From contig NZ_JABJXS010000001.1 of NCBI RefSeq assembly GCF_013155275.1, positions 248,001 to 312,000 of the forward strand: a stretch of 64,000 nt of DNA. The letters are read 5' to 3'. The notes beneath the pieces were generated by a model. The model saw only the letters and a program-made list of their open reading frames with translations, ran no database searches and was not told the DNA's origin. Source of the stretch: Brenneria sp. hezel4-2-4. GTDB lineage: Bacteria; Pseudomonadota; Gammaproteobacteria; Enterobacterales; Enterobacteriaceae. Positions 23,109 through 33,302 of this stretch are shown piece by piece (the first letter of the stretch is position 1; every line of letters begins with the position of its first letter). The position numbers and the translations under genes were made by a program.

Positions 23109-23136
23109 AAGTCAGTACAGCCAACTGCGCTTCCGC

Positions 23137-23142
23137 TATAAT
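23137..23142 (+). promoter_or_regulatory. -10 box of the roxA promoter
   Basis: A perfect TATAAT lies 34 bases before the roxA ATG, downstream of the phoQ stop. No convincing -35 was found. Confidence 0.4.
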
Positions 23143-23175
23143 TGCTGATGGCCCCCGTTTTCTGGAAAATATGGT

Positions 23176-24297
23176 ATGGACTATCAACTCAATCTCGACT
23201 GGCCGGATTTTTTAGCGCGCTACTGGCAAAAATATCCGGTTATTATCAAGCATGGTTTTACTAATTTTATCGATCCTATCTCACCCGATGAGTTGGCCGG
23301 TCTGGCCCTGGAAAATGAGGTCGATAGCCGGTTGGTCAGCCATCATGACGGACGCTGGCAGGTAAACCACGGCCCCTTTGAAAGCTTCGATCACCTGGGC
23401 GAAAACAATTGGTCGCTGCTGGTTCAGGCGGTCGACCACTGGCACGAACCCTCCATCGCGCTCATGCGTCCTTTCCGTCAGTTGCCCGACTGGCGTCTTG
23501 ATGACCTGATGATCTCTTTTTCCGTACCCGGCGGCGGCGTTGGCCCGCATCTGGATCAGTATGACGTGTTCATCATTCAGGGAACCGGCCGCCGCCGCTG
23601 GCGGGTGGGCGAAAAGGTGGCGATGAAACAGCATTGTCCCCACCCCGATCTGCTTCAGGTCGATCCGTTTGAAGCGATTATTGATGAAGAGATGGAGCCG
23701 GGCGATATTCTGTATATTCCCCCGGGATTCCCGCATGACGGTTACTCACTGGAAAACTCGCTCAATTATTCGGTGGGGTTCCGCGCTCCGAATGCCCGCG
23801 AGCTGGTGAGTGGTTTCGCCGATTACGTGCTATCCCGCGAACTCGGCAGCTATCGCTACAGCGATCCGGCGATCCCGTCCCGCGATCACCCAGCCACCGT
23901 GCTGCCGCAGGAGTTGAACAATCTACAGCACATGATGTTGGATCTGGTTCAGCAGCCAGAACATTTCCAGAACTGGTTCGGCGAGTTTATTTCGCAGTCC
24001 CGTCACGAACTCGATCTCGCGCCGCCGGAACCGCCCTATCAGGCCAGTGAGGTTTATGATTTTCTGCGGCAGGGCGAGCAGTTGCGCCGCCTGGGCGGAT
24101 TACGCGTGCTGTGCGTCGGCGATAACTGTTTCGTCAACGGTGAAATGATCGATAGCCCGCACAAACCGGCGCTTTCAGCGCTGGCCGAACATCATGCGAT
24201 TGACGCCGCGATGCTGGCGGACGCGCTGGAAGATCCGGCGTTTCTGGCCCAGTTAACCGTTTTGATTAACAATGGTTATTGGTATTTTGCCGACTAG
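23176..24297 (+). CDS. roxA: Ribosomal protein L16 arginine hydroxylase (ribosomal oxygenase)
   Basis: RoxA (YcfD) is a JmjC-type 2-oxoglutarate/Fe(II) oxygenase that hydroxylates L16 Arg81. The 373-residue protein has a cupin core with iron ligands His125 and Asp127 in GPHLDQYD and His187 in FPHDGYS, then a C-terminal winged-helix domain ending INNGYWYFAD. It follows phoQ by 67 bases and has its own likely -10. Neighbours phoQ and pepT are as in E. coli. Confidence 0.95.
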   Translation: MDYQLNLDWPDFLARYWQKYPVIIKHGFTNFIDPISPDELAGLALENEVDSRLVSHHDGRWQVNHGPFESFDHLGENNWSLLVQAVDHWHEPSIALMRPFRQLPDWRLDDLMISFSVPGGGVGPHLDQYDVFIIQGTGRRRWRVGEKVAMKQHCPHPDLLQVDPFEAIIDEEMEPGDILYIPPGFPHDGYSLENSLNYSVGFRAPNARELVSGFADYVLSRELGSYRYSDPAIPSRDHPATVLPQELNNLQHMMLDLVQQPEHFQNWFGEFISQSRHELDLAPPEPPYQASEVYDFLRQGEQLRRLGGLRVLCVGDNCFVNGEMIDSPHKPALSALAEHHAIDAAMLADALEDPAFLAQLTVLINNGYWYFAD

Positions 24298-24310
24298 GTC
24301 AATTACTGCT

Positions 24311-24336
24311 CAGGCGGGATCTTCCCGCCTGTTTTT
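24311..24336 (+). terminator. Terminator after roxA
   Basis: CAGGCGGG / CCCGCCTG with a 5-base loop is followed by TTTTT, 13 bases past the roxA stop. Confidence 0.88.
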
Positions 24337-24370
24337 GATGACGACTATCCCTGCCCGCCCACGACGTTGA

Positions 24371-24390
24371 AAAACGCTTTCCGGCGTTTT
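24371..24390 (-). terminator. Terminator after pepT
   Basis: On the minus strand AAAACGC / GCGTTTT with a 6-base loop runs into a T stretch, directly after the pepT stop. It is convergent with the roxA terminator. Confidence 0.75.
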
Positions 24391-24393
24391 ATA

Positions 24394-25626
24394 TCAGGCT
24401 TTGGCGCGTAATGCGGTTAGCTCGGCGATACGCATAATGACCGACACAGACTGCTCCATGCCTTCCAGGGTAACGAATTCATGCTTGCCGTGGTAGTTGT
24501 AACCGCCGGTAAACAGATTAGGACACGGTAGCCCCTGAAACGACAGATGGGCGCCGTCAGTACCGCCGCGGATCGGCTTAAGCACCGGTTCGATATCGCA
24601 ATCGCGCATGGCCTGCTGCGCCAGCGCAATAATATGCGGATGCTGCTCAACCTGCTCACGCATGTTGTAGTAGCTGTCGGTTATCGTCACCTCTATATAG
24701 CAATCGGGGTGCAGCCCCTGTCCCACTTTCTCCGCAATATCCAGCATCTTTTTCTTGCGCTGCTCAAACCCGTTACGATCAAAATCACGAACGATATAAT
24801 GCAACTCCGCTCGTTCGACCACGCCTTTAATGCTATGCAGATGATAAAAACCCTGATAGCCCTCGGTATTTTCCGGCGCCTCATCGGCGGGCACCTCATG
24901 ATGATAACGCGACGCCAGATTAAGCGCATTGACCATCACCCCTTTGGCGCTGCCGGGATGCACGTTATTACCGACAATTTTCACCGTCACCGAGGCGGCA
25001 TTAAAGTTTTCATACTCAAGTTCACCGACGCCGCCGCCGTCAACGGTATAGGCCCACTGTGCATTGAATGCCTTTACGTCAAAAAATTGCGCGCCTTTGC
25101 CAATTTCTTCATCTGGCGTAAACGCGATCCGGATCTCCCCATGGGGCACCTGACGTTTTTTCAACCGCACCAGCGCGGTAATGATTTCCGCAATTCCGGC
25201 TTTATCATCCGCGCCGAGCAGCGTTTTTCCGTCGGTGGTAATCAGCGTATGTCCCAGCAACTGATGCAACACCGGGAACATCACCGGCGAAAGCACTTCA
25301 TCGCCAATGCCCAACGCGATGTCGCCGCCGCGGTAGTTTTCCAAAATTTGCGGGTTAACGTGCTTTCCGGTGTAGTCGGGAGACGTATCCATATGAGAAA
25401 TAAAACCGATAGTCGGCACCGACCAGGCCACATTGGCGGGTAACGTCGCCATGACACATCCGTGTTTACTTAGCGTGACCTGCTCAAATCCCAGATCGAG
25501 CAATTCCTGCTGTAATGCGCGGGCAAGCTTCAGTTGCCCCTCAGTGCTTGGCACCTGCCGGACACCCGCTTTTGATTGAGTATCAAAAGAAACGTAATTT
25601 AAAAATCGATCGAGTAATTTATCCAT
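24394..25626 (-). CDS. pepT: Peptidase T (aminotripeptidase)
   Basis: PepT is a dinuclear-zinc M20B peptidase that removes the N-terminal residue of tripeptides. The 410-residue protein has [11 protein letters not shown] (His, Asp), [11 protein letters not shown] (bridging Asp), TPDEEIGKG (catalytic Glu) and [15 protein letters not shown]. The start [18 protein letters not shown] at 25626 is chosen; the frame is open 10 codons further, but the family begins here. Confidence 0.96.
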   Translation of the reverse strand: MDKLLDRFLNYVSFDTQSKAGVRQVPSTEGQLKLARALQQELLDLGFEQVTLSKHGCVMATLPANVAWSVPTIGFISHMDTSPDYTGKHVNPQILENYRGGDIALGIGDEVLSPVMFPVLHQLLGHTLITTDGKTLLGADDKAGIAEIITALVRLKKRQVPHGEIRIAFTPDEEIGKGAQFFDVKAFNAQWAYTVDGGGVGELEYENFNAASVTVKIVGNNVHPGSAKGVMVNALNLASRYHHEVPADEAPENTEGYQGFYHLHSIKGVVERAELHYIVRDFDRNGFEQRKKKMLDIAEKVGQGLHPDCYIEVTITDSYYNMREQVEQHPHIIALAQQAMRDCDIEPVLKPIRGGTDGAHLSFQGLPCPNLFTGGYNYHGKHEFVTLEGMEQSVSVIMRIAELTALRAKA

Positions 25627-26048
25627 CTCTATTGCCTCTTGAACCCTGAATTTCATTATGAAGACGGCATCTACGGCAGATATTGCGTCAGGTCAGTTTT
25701 TACCGTGTTAACACGCAGAAGCGAAATAGCGCTCCCGATCGCCAACTGCGCTTAAATGACCGATTAGCGCCACCATAAGAAAGTAAAGTCGACAGAACCC
25801 CGGCCGCGAATTACAAACCGCTTTCAATAAAACAACAACCGAGCAACATAATATTCCTGCCGCATTGCCCATCCGGCAAACGATTTGTGGTTGTTATCGC
25901 CAAGTGTAGCGGCACAAGTTGTGCGTTCAGCCTGCTTTCCCGTAGAATGCCGACCCTCAACTGAGATTCCAGGCTGAAAGGTGATAACCCTTGGCCGCCG
26001 CCCTCTTCCGTGGACGCGCCATATTTGGAAATAGAGCAATAACCCTAA
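25627..26048. other. Divergent promoter region between pepT and potABCD
   Basis: No gene is supported in these 422 bases. The left part should hold the pepT promoter and the right part the potA promoter. An antisense frame of 163 codons runs through it into potA but has no family resemblance. No consensus FNR site was found for pepT. Confidence 0.55.
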
Positions 26049-27164
26049 ATGAAAGATAATCGTCCTGCTACTCCGGTCGTTGAACTGCTCGACGTCCATA
26101 AAAGTTTTGATGGTAAAGACATCATTTCTCACTTTAATCTCACCATTAACAACGGTGAGTTTCTTACTATTCTCGGGCCTTCCGGCTGTGGTAAAACCAC
26201 CGTGCTGCGCTTGATTGCCGGTCTGGAAACCGTGGACAGCGGCAGGGTAATGTTGGAAAAACAGGATATTACCCACCAGCCTGCCGAGCACCGGCACATT
26301 AATACCGTTTTCCAAAGCTATGCGTTATTTCCCCATCTCAGCGTTTTCGACAACGTCGCCTTTGGATTGCGGATGCAAAAAACGCCCGAAGCGGAAGTCG
26401 TTCCCCGGGTGCTGGAAGCGCTGAAGATGGTGCAGTTGGAAGAGCTGGCCCCGCGCCGGCCGCATCAGCTCTCCGGCGGGCAGCAACAGCGCGTGGCGAT
26501 CGCCCGGGCCGTGGTGAATAAGCCTAAGGTGCTGTTGCTGGATGAATCGCTCTCGGCGCTGGACTACAAGCTGCGTAAGCAGATGCAGAATGAGCTAAAG
26601 GCGCTGCAACGGACATTGGGTATCACCTTTATTTTCGTCACTCACGATCAGGAAGAGGCGCTCACTATGTCCGATCGTATTGTGGTGATGCGCGACGGCC
26701 GCATCGAACAGGACGGCACGCCGCGTGAGATTTACGAAGAGCCGCACAATCTGTTCGTGGCCAGCTTTATCGGCGAGATCAACATATTCGATGCGACCGT
26801 CATCGCACAAATTGACGAGCAACGGGCGCGCGCCAGCGTCGAAGGACACGAATGCGTCATCACCGTCGGTTTTCCGGCAATGGTCGGACAACGGCTCAAG
26901 GTACTGTTGCGGCCGGAAGATCTGCGGGTAAAAGAGATCAACGACAACGCCGCCACCGCCGGGATTATCGGCTATGTCCGCGAACGTAACTATAAGGGAA
27001 TGACGCTGGAATCCAGCATTGAGCTGGAAAGCGGGAAAATAGTCATGGTCAGTGAATTCTTTAACGAGGACGATCCCGATGTCGACCATTCGCTGGATCA
27101 AAAAGTAGCGGTAACCTGGGTCGAAAGCTGGGAGGTCGTTCTGCACGATGAAGAAGCCGCGTAA
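26049..27164 (+). CDS. potA: Spermidine/putrescine ABC transporter ATPase
   Basis: PotA is the ATPase of the PotABCD polyamine importer. The 371-residue protein has Walker [10 protein letters not shown], the Q-loop FQSYALF, signature [14 protein letters not shown], Walker [13 protein letters not shown], a switch His in FVTHDQ, and a C-terminal TOBE regulatory domain. The first gene of the operon, it overlaps potB by 17 bases. Confidence 0.97.
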   Translation: MKDNRPATPVVELLDVHKSFDGKDIISHFNLTINNGEFLTILGPSGCGKTTVLRLIAGLETVDSGRVMLEKQDITHQPAEHRHINTVFQSYALFPHLSVFDNVAFGLRMQKTPEAEVVPRVLEALKMVQLEELAPRRPHQLSGGQQQRVAIARAVVNKPKVLLLDESLSALDYKLRKQMQNELKALQRTLGITFIFVTHDQEEALTMSDRIVVMRDGRIEQDGTPREIYEEPHNLFVASFIGEINIFDATVIAQIDEQRARASVEGHECVITVGFPAMVGQRLKVLLRPEDLRVKEINDNAATAGIIGYVRERNYKGMTLESSIELESGKIVMVSEFFNEDDPDVDHSLDQKVAVTWVESWEVVLHDEEAA

Positions 27165-28008
27165 ACGCTTTCAAAATACCATTATCACCATTATTGTGGC
27201 CTGGCTGGTACTGTTCGTTTTCATGCCCAATCTGATGATTATCGGCACCAGTTTTTTAACCCGTGACGATACCCATTTCATCAGTATGACGTTGACGCTG
27301 GACAACTATACGCGTCTGGCCGATCCAATGTATGCCTCGGTGCTGCTGCATTCGCTGAATATGGCGGTGATAGCGACGCTGTGCTGTCTGCTGCTTGGCT
27401 ATCCTTTTGCCTTTTTTCTGGCCCGCCTGCCGCAAAAAGTCCGGCCCTTGCTGATGTTTTTATTGATTGTTCCGTTCTGGACCAACTCCCTGATCCGTAT
27501 TTACGGGCTGAAGCTGTTCCTGAGCACGCGCGGCTATCTGAATGAGTTTCTGCTATGGATCGGTCTGATTGAATCGCCCCTGCGCATCATGTACACCTCG
27601 GAAGCGGTGATCCTCGGCCTGATCTACATACTATTGCCGTTTATGGTGCTCCCGCTTTATTCCAGCATTGAGAAGCTGGATAAATCCTACCTTGAGGCCG
27701 CCCGCGATTTAGGCGCCAATAAGTGGCAGGCGTTTGTGCGCATCGTTATTCCGCTAACCATGCCCGGCATCATTGCCGGTTGTCTGCTGGTGCTGCTGCC
27801 GGCGATGGGGCTGTTTTTCGTGGCCGATCTCATGGGCGGCGCGAAAAACCTGCTTATCGGCAATGTGATTAAAAGTCAGTTCCTGAATATTCGCGACTGG
27901 CCGTTCGGCGCCGCCACCAGTATTTGTCTGACCCTGATCATGGGTCTGCTGCTGTTGGTTTACTATCGCGCCGCCCGGCTGTTGAACAAAAAAGGGGCGC
28001 TGGAATGA
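27148..28008 (+). CDS. potB: Spermidine/putrescine transporter permease PotB
   Basis: PotB is one of the two membrane subunits of the polyamine importer. The 286-residue protein has about six transmembrane helices and the EAA loop [21 protein letters not shown] that contacts PotA (LEAARDLGA, then the I-x-LP-type end). The start lies inside potA and the stop overlaps the potC start (ATGA), so translation is probably coupled. Confidence 0.96.
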   Translation: MKKPRKRFQNTIITIIVAWLVLFVFMPNLMIIGTSFLTRDDTHFISMTLTLDNYTRLADPMYASVLLHSLNMAVIATLCCLLLGYPFAFFLARLPQKVRPLLMFLLIVPFWTNSLIRIYGLKLFLSTRGYLNEFLLWIGLIESPLRIMYTSEAVILGLIYILLPFMVLPLYSSIEKLDKSYLEAARDLGANKWQAFVRIVIPLTMPGIIAGCLLVLLPAMGLFFVADLMGGAKNLLIGNVIKSQFLNIRDWPFGAATSICLTLIMGLLLLVYYRAARLLNKKGALE

Positions 28009-28781
28009 TTGGTCGTCTGTTGCGCGGCGGATTTATGTCCGTCATTTACGCCTATTTGTATATTCCCATCATCATTCTGATCGTCAACTCCTTTAATCAG
28101 GCTCGCTTTGGCATCAACTGGCAGGGCTTTACCCTCGACTGGTATCGGCTGCTGATGAATAACGACAGCCTGTTGCAGGCTGCACGGCACTCTCTGACCA
28201 TGGCGGTGTTTTCGGCCAGCCTGGCCACGCTTATCGGCTCGCTGACCGCGGTTGCGCTCTATCGCTATCGTTTTCGCGGTAAACCCTTTGTCGGCGGCAT
28301 GTTGTTCGTGGTGATGATGTCGCCGGATATCGTCATGGCGATATCCCTGCTGGTGCTGTTTATGCTGCTGGGCATATCGCTGGGATTCTGGTCGCTGCTG
28401 TTTTCCCACATTACCTTTTGTCTGCCTTTTGTGGTGGTCACCGTCTATTCACGTTTGAAAGGGTTCGATGTGCGGATGCTGGAAGCCGCCCGCGATCTGG
28501 GCGCCAGCGAAGCGATCATTCTGCGAAAAATCATTCTGCCGCTGGCCATGCCGGCGGTGGCGGCAGGCTGGCTGCTGAGCTTTACCCTGTCAATGGACGA
28601 CGTGGTGGTGTCATCATTCGTTACCGGGCCGGCCTATGAAATCCTGCCGCTGAAAATTTACTCCATGGTCAAAGTCGGCGTTTCGCCGGAAGTGAATGCG
28701 TTAGCGACCATTTTGCTCATACTTTCATTATTACTGGTGCTATGCAGTCAGCTTATCCTGCGCGATCGCACTCAAAAATAA
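28005..28781 (+). CDS. potC: Spermidine/putrescine transporter permease PotC
   Basis: PotC is the second membrane subunit. The 258-residue protein starts [20 protein letters not shown] at the ATGA overlap with potB; a frame open 27 codons upstream inside potB is rejected. It has six hydrophobic segments and the EAA loop [20 protein letters not shown]. Confidence 0.96.
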   Translation: MIGRLLRGGFMSVIYAYLYIPIIILIVNSFNQARFGINWQGFTLDWYRLLMNNDSLLQAARHSLTMAVFSASLATLIGSLTAVALYRYRFRGKPFVGGMLFVVMMSPDIVMAISLLVLFMLLGISLGFWSLLFSHITFCLPFVVVTVYSRLKGFDVRMLEAARDLGASEAIILRKIILPLAMPAVAAGWLLSFTLSMDDVVVSSFVTGPAYEILPLKIYSMVKVGVSPEVNALATILLILSLLLVLCSQLILRDRTQK

Positions 28782-28815
28782 TCTTTATGCTTTGGGATAT
28801 AAGGAGACAAACAAC

Positions 28816-29859
28816 ATGAAAACGTGGTCATATCTGCTGGCTGCCTGCGCCATGGCTTTCAGCCTCAACACGGCCAATGCCAACGATGGAAAAACACTGT
28901 ATTTCTATAACTGGACCGAATATGTTCCCCCCGGTTTGCTGGAACAGTTCACCAAAGAAACCGGGATCAAGGTGATTTACTCTACCTATGAATCCAACGA
29001 AAGCATGTACGCCAAGCTGAAAACCTATCAGGACAGCGCCTACGATCTGATCGTGCCCTCGACCTATTTCATTTCAAAAATGAGTAAAGAAGGCATGCTG
29101 CAAAAAATCGACACCAGCAAACTCAGCAATTTCCATAATCTCGACCCGAACCTGCTGCACAAATCGTTTGATCCCAATAACGACTACTCCGTCCCTTATA
29201 TCTGGGGAGCGACGGCCATCGGCGTCAACCGCGATGCCATCGATCCCGCCAGCGTCACGAGCTGGGCCGATCTGTGGGATAAGCAATATAAAAACAGTCT
29301 GTTATTGACGGACGACGCGCGCGAGGTGTTCCAAATCGCGCTGCGTAAACTCGGATACTCCGCCAATACCACCGATCCGCAGCAGATAGAGGCAGCCTAT
29401 AAAGAACTACAGAAATTAATGCCCAACGTGCTGACCTTTAATTCAGACAACCCGGGCAATCCGTTTATGGAAGGCGAAGTGGATCTCGGCATGGTGTGGA
29501 ACGGCTCGGCTTACGTGGCCCGGCAGGCCGGCACGCCGCTGGACATCATCTGGCCGCAAGAGGGAGGGATTTTTTGGATGGATAGTCTGGCTATCCCCGC
29601 CAACGCCAAAAATGTCGAGGGCGCGATGAAAATGATTAACTTCCTGCTACGCCCGGAAATCGCGGCGCAGGTTGCGGAGACGATCGGCTATCCAACGCCG
29701 AATCTGGCGGCGAAAAAATTGCTGCCGGCGGCCGTTTCAGGCGACCAAACGCTGTATCCGGATGAAGCGATAATCAACCACGGGGAATGGCAGAATGACG
29801 TCGGCCACGCCAGCGCCCTGTACGAAACCTATTTCCAACAGTTAAAAGCCGGGCACTGA
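28816..29859 (+). CDS. potD: Spermidine/putrescine-binding periplasmic protein
   Basis: PotD is the periplasmic substrate-binding protein. The 347-residue precursor has a signal peptide (MKTWSYLLAACAMAFSLN, cleavage near TANAN) and the family landmarks LYFYNWTEYVPPG, YDLIVPSTYFISKM and WNGSAYVARQAG. The ATG at 28816 follows AAGGAG; an in-frame ATG eight codons upstream is rejected because it lies before this ribosome-binding site. Confidence 0.96.
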   Translation: MKTWSYLLAACAMAFSLNTANANDGKTLYFYNWTEYVPPGLLEQFTKETGIKVIYSTYESNESMYAKLKTYQDSAYDLIVPSTYFISKMSKEGMLQKIDTSKLSNFHNLDPNLLHKSFDPNNDYSVPYIWGATAIGVNRDAIDPASVTSWADLWDKQYKNSLLLTDDAREVFQIALRKLGYSANTTDPQQIEAAYKELQKLMPNVLTFNSDNPGNPFMEGEVDLGMVWNGSAYVARQAGTPLDIIWPQEGGIFWMDSLAIPANAKNVEGAMKMINFLLRPEIAAQVAETIGYPTPNLAAKKLLPAAVSGDQTLYPDEAIINHGEWQNDVGHASALYETYFQQLKAGH

Positions 29860-29872
29860 TCGGCCTGGCAGT

Positions 29873-29903
29873 CTGACCGGCAGGCGGCTCCCCTGCCGGT
29901 CAG
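29873..29903. repeat. 12-bp perfect inverted repeat after potD
   Basis: CTGACCGGCAGG pairs exactly with CCTGCCGGTCAG across 7 bases, 13 bases past the potD stop and 11 bases before the feoC stop. It has no T run on the potD side. It probably protects or ends convergent transcripts of potABCD and feoAABC. Confidence 0.7.
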
Positions 29904-29914
29904 GCACAAAAAAA

Positions 29915-30142
29915 CTACCGACCGCCCCACTCATAATACTGACTCAGGCTTTTATCGCACGAACAGCAACTTCCGCATTTGCCGCCGTCCTCAGCCCGGT
30001 GCAGCCGTATTTTGCCTTTTTGCACCCAGACCTCCAGCATCCCTTCGATCACGCCCGGTTCAGTGTGAAATGCGCTGCTGATTTCCTGCAATGACGCTCG
30101 CTTTTGCCGGCGCACATAATCACGTAATTCAATTAAGGTCAT
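29915..30142 (-). CDS. feoC: FeoC, ferrous iron transport accessory protein
   Basis: FeoC is a small winged-helix protein that in enterobacteria protects FeoB from FtsH and may carry a [4Fe-4S] cluster. The 75-residue protein has the helix-turn-helix LQEISSAFHTEPGVIEGMLEVW and the cysteine cluster Cys56, Cys59, Cys60, Cys62 in KCGSCCSCD. It is the last gene of the feo locus, 45 bases after feoB. Confidence 0.92.
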   Translation of the reverse strand: MTLIELRDYVRRQKRASLQEISSAFHTEPGVIEGMLEVWVQKGKIRLHRAEDGGKCGSCCSCDKSLSQYYEWGGR

Positions 30143-30187
30143 ACCGCCTCCGTGCAGGCGAGTTCCCTCACCTGCGACATTAACAAC

Positions 30188-32521
30188 TCAAACGCTCTCG
30201 TTCAGTTGACTCACGCCAACCGCTGGCCTTGCTGCGGCATTTCGGCGTAAAAACAGGATGGTTATCAGCAACGCCAACAGCACAGCGGCAATCGCCAGCG
30301 TTGAATAGATCGGATGTTGGGCGAAACGACCAACCTGATAGACCACCACCGCCGTGCCGTAACCTAATTCAATGGTCCAGGCCACGCAAAACAGCGTCCA
30401 CGCCGTACCAACCTCACGCCAGATGGCGGCCACCGCAGCGACGCAAGGTACATAAAGCAGCACCATCAGCAGGTAGGCGAACGCCCCCAGCCGGCCATCA
30501 AACAGTTGGCCGATCACCGTCAACGATGAAACCGAAAACGCATTTTCTTGCGCCACCGATTCGGCATTGCTCAAATCACCGACCTCAATACCCAGCGGGT
30601 CCAGTAAGGCGCCGCCCAGCCCGCTGAGGTTTTCAGGAATGGTCGCCAGCGCGCCGACGATCCCCGCTTGCAGGCTGAATGGCGCCTCCGCGCTTTCGTC
30701 AGCCCCGCTCTGGGCATCGGCCATCGCGCCATAAAGCGAATCCAGCGTCCCGACCACCGCTTCCTTGGCGAAAATACCGGTAAATACGCCGACCGCCGCC
30801 GGCCAGTTTTCCGCTTTTATGCCCATGGGGGCGAATACCGGCACAATTTGCCGCCCGATAGCCGACAGCACCGATTTGTCGCTATCCTGATTATCAAATG
30901 TGCCGTCAGTACCCATTGAGTTCAGAAAACCTAATACGGTGACCACGATGACAATCAGTTTCCCGGCTCTGAAAATAAAATTTTTCAATCTGTCCCAGGT
31001 ACGAATCAGCACGCTGCGCAGGCCGGGTAGATGATAAGGCGGGATTTCCATGACGAACGTGGACGCCTCGCCTTGCAACACGGTTTTTTTCAGCATAAAA
31101 CCGGTGGCGACGGCGGCGACGATCCCAATCAGATACAGACCGAACACCAGATTCTGCCCACCGCGGGTGAACAGCGCCGCGGCAAATAAGACGTACACCG
31201 GCAAACGCGCGCCGCATGACATAAACGGCGCCATCATCACGGTGACGATGCGGTCACTGTGTTTTTCCATGGTGCGCGTCGCCATCACCGCCGGCACGTT
31301 ACAGCCGAAACCAACGATCAGCGGCACAAACGCCTTGCCTGGCAGACCGATGCTGCGCATGAAACGATCCATGACAAACGCGGCCCGCGCCATATACCCG
31401 GAGTCTTCCAGATACGACAGGAACAGATAGAGACAGCCAATCACCGGGATAAACGTCGATACCGTCTGAATCCCGCCGCCAATGCCGTCGGCAATCAGCG
31501 TTTTCAGCCAGGCGGGAGTATTGAGCGCAACCAGCAGTTCCCCCATGCCGTCAACAAAAACAGTACCGAAGAATTGATCGAAGAAATCAATAAAAGCGCT
31601 GCCGATATTGATCGTGAATACAAACATCAGGTACATCACCAACAGGAATATCGGGATGCCCAGAAAACGATGCAATACGATGCGGTCTATTTTATCCGTC
31701 AGCGTGGCGGACATTTCACCGCGGCGAGTAATCACCGAGCGCGCAATCGCCGACACGAATTGATAGCGGCCATCCGCCAGAAAGATATCCAGCTCGTCTT
31801 CATAGTGTTCAATCAACGCCGCCACTTTGGCATCGGCCATTGCCAGCAGCGATGCGGGAATGCCGGCGCGAACCGTGGTATCCCCTTCAAGCAGCTGAAG
31901 CGCCAGCCAGTGAGGATTGGGTATTTCAGCGTGTTCGGCGAGCCGTTGCGCAATGTCTTGCGCCGCCAGTTGAAGCGGCGCATCGTAAGGAATGGCGACG
32001 TTGGGCGCCGCCGGAAGAGAGACGGCCGCAAAGCAGGTCTGGCGTAAATTATCGATGCCTTTTTTCTGGCTGGCGGTAATAGGAATGACCGGGCATCCCA
32101 ATTGTTGCTGTAGCCCGGCGATATCAATATCCAACTTACGTGATAACGCGATATCCATCATATTTACGGCGACGACCATCGGGACATTCATATCCAGCAG
32201 TTGCGCCGTCAAATAAAGATTTCGCTCCAGATTGGACGCATCGATAATATTCAACACCAAATCCGCTTCGCCGGATAAAATATAATCTCTGGCAACGCGT
32301 TCATCTTCTGAACTTTCGGATGAGGGATTGAGTGAATAAACGCCGGGAAGATCCACCAGCGTCGTGAGCTGGTTTTGATAGCGGTAGTAGCCGACTTTTT
32401 TCTCTACCGTCACCCCCGGCCAGTTGCCTACCGTCTGCTTACCGCCGGTAAGCACGTTGAACAATGTTGTCTTGCCGCAATTAGGGTTGCCGACAACGCA
32501 AATAACGGGTTGCGCATCCAT
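30188..32521 (-). CDS. feoB: FeoB ferrous iron transporter
   Basis: FeoB is the inner-membrane Fe(II) permease with a cytosolic G-domain. The 777-residue protein has G1 GNPNCGKTT, G2/switch NWPGVTVEKK, G3 DLPGVYSL, G4 NMMD, and two Gate domains with the conserved Cys in FVPLIVGFGCNVPAVMATRT and APFMSCGARLPVY. The C-terminal half carries about 10 membrane helices. It is clearly diverged from E. coli FeoB outside the motifs and lacks the long cysteine-rich tail. Confidence 0.95.
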   Translation of the reverse strand: MDAQPVICVVGNPNCGKTTLFNVLTGGKQTVGNWPGVTVEKKVGYYRYQNQLTTLVDLPGVYSLNPSSESSEDERVARDYILSGEADLVLNIIDASNLERNLYLTAQLLDMNVPMVVAVNMMDIALSRKLDIDIAGLQQQLGCPVIPITASQKKGIDNLRQTCFAAVSLPAAPNVAIPYDAPLQLAAQDIAQRLAEHAEIPNPHWLALQLLEGDTTVRAGIPASLLAMADAKVAALIEHYEDELDIFLADGRYQFVSAIARSVITRRGEMSATLTDKIDRIVLHRFLGIPIFLLVMYLMFVFTINIGSAFIDFFDQFFGTVFVDGMGELLVALNTPAWLKTLIADGIGGGIQTVSTFIPVIGCLYLFLSYLEDSGYMARAAFVMDRFMRSIGLPGKAFVPLIVGFGCNVPAVMATRTMEKHSDRIVTVMMAPFMSCGARLPVYVLFAAALFTRGGQNLVFGLYLIGIVAAVATGFMLKKTVLQGEASTFVMEIPPYHLPGLRSVLIRTWDRLKNFIFRAGKLIVIVVTVLGFLNSMGTDGTFDNQDSDKSVLSAIGRQIVPVFAPMGIKAENWPAAVGVFTGIFAKEAVVGTLDSLYGAMADAQSGADESAEAPFSLQAGIVGALATIPENLSGLGGALLDPLGIEVGDLSNAESVAQENAFSVSSLTVIGQLFDGRLGAFAYLLMVLLYVPCVAAVAAIWREVGTAWTLFCVAWTIELGYGTAVVVYQVGRFAQHPIYSTLAIAAVLLALLITILFLRRNAAARPAVGVSQLNESV

Positions 32522-32547
32522 AAGGATTCCTGCCTGATTTTATTGAT

Positions 32548-32775
32548 TCAGCATTTTTCGAGAATAAGTATTTGCGCCTCACTCTTACGGACGCTGATTG
32601 CCGCGCCGCGTAAGCGCAATTCGATGGGATCGCCTAGCGGCGCAACCCGCGACACGGCGAACTCCACCCCCGGCGTGACGCCCAATGCCAGCAGACGCTT
32701 ACGATAATCCGTAGAGCCTTTTTGAAAGCCAATGACTCTCCATTTGGTCGCGACGGTGAGTTCTTCCAGAGACAT
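32548..32775 (-). CDS. feoA: FeoA-domain protein adjacent to feoB
   Basis: FeoA is a small SH3-like protein needed for FeoB function. The 75-residue protein has KGSTDYRKRLLALGVTPGVEF and VAPLGDPIELRLRG, the family core. AGAAGG lies 9 bases before the ATG at 32775. A GTG two codons upstream is in frame but too close to that site. It lies 26 bases from feoB. A second FeoA-type gene precedes it. Confidence 0.92.
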   Translation of the reverse strand: MSLEELTVATKWRVIGFQKGSTDYRKRLLALGVTPGVEFAVSRVAPLGDPIELRLRGAAISVRKSEAQILILEKC

Positions 32776-32791
32776 CTTCACTTACCTTCTG

Positions 32792-33037
32792 TTAGTGCGT
32801 CGACTGTGGAGAAACCCACACCTGTTTTCCCATATCCCAATTAATGGCGATGCGCCCGTCACCGGCGGCAAGCATCAACGGCTGGTTTTCTTCCCGCTGA
32901 ATAACACGCACATTGCCGCCCACACGGATACCTAACTCGGTTAAACGCTGCCGGTTTTCCTCGCTCAAACGAATGCGGGCAACAACCGCACTCGCATTGA
33001 GAGGGATATCCAGCAATGTTTGAAGATGTAACGCCAT
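32792..33037 (-). CDS. Second FeoA-domain protein
   Basis: The 81-residue FeoA-like protein has LSEENRQRLTELGIRVGGNVRVIQ and PLMLAAGDGRIAI, an SH3-like FeoA core clearly different from the feoB-proximal copy. It is the first gene of a feoA-feoA-feoB-feoC cluster with 16 bases to the next gene. Its separate role is unknown. It may form a heteromeric cap on FeoB or act as a regulator. Confidence 0.88.
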   Translation of the reverse strand: MALHLQTLLDIPLNASAVVARIRLSEENRQRLTELGIRVGGNVRVIQREENQPLMLAAGDGRIAINWDMGKQVWVSPQSTH

Positions 33038-33083
33038 GTTTATTTCCTTGCTTCTATAAAATTAAATTCAAATAAAATAATTA

Positions 33084-33144
33084 TATTAAGTATTATCACC
33101 CGGAATACACGCCGGAGAATGAATATGACTTATAACTATTCTCA
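33084..33144 (-). promoter_or_regulatory. Candidate Fur boxes upstream of the feo operon
   Basis: Reading the minus strand, TGAGAATAGTTATAA (33130-33144) and TGATAATACTTAATA (33084-33098) each resemble the Fur 7-1-7 half-dyad TGATAAT-N-ATTATCA with several mismatches. They lie 47-107 bases upstream of the first feo gene in an AT-rich stretch. Iron control is expected for feo; the exact sites are tentative. Confidence 0.45.
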
Positions 33145-33248
33145 ATCATATTCCTGCATCGACTCGTACGCTTGATTCACATCAAATAAAAGCCCGTTCC
33201 CGCAGGGCAGGACGCGCTAATAAACGAAACGGCTATTATGCCGGCAAG

Positions 33249-33272
33249 AAAAACCCCGGACGCGCCGGGGTT
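33249..33272 (-). terminator. Terminator after prc
   Basis: On the minus strand AACCCCGG / CCGGGGTT with a 5-base loop is followed by T residues, about 30 bases past the prc stop. Confidence 0.88.
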
Positions 33273-33302
33273 GGTTCAGAACAGATAATAAACGGTGACT
33301 GA

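Noticed and set aside
24547-25443. 298-codon open frame on the plus strand
   Set aside because: Antisense shadow of pepT with low-complexity His/Arg-rich translation.
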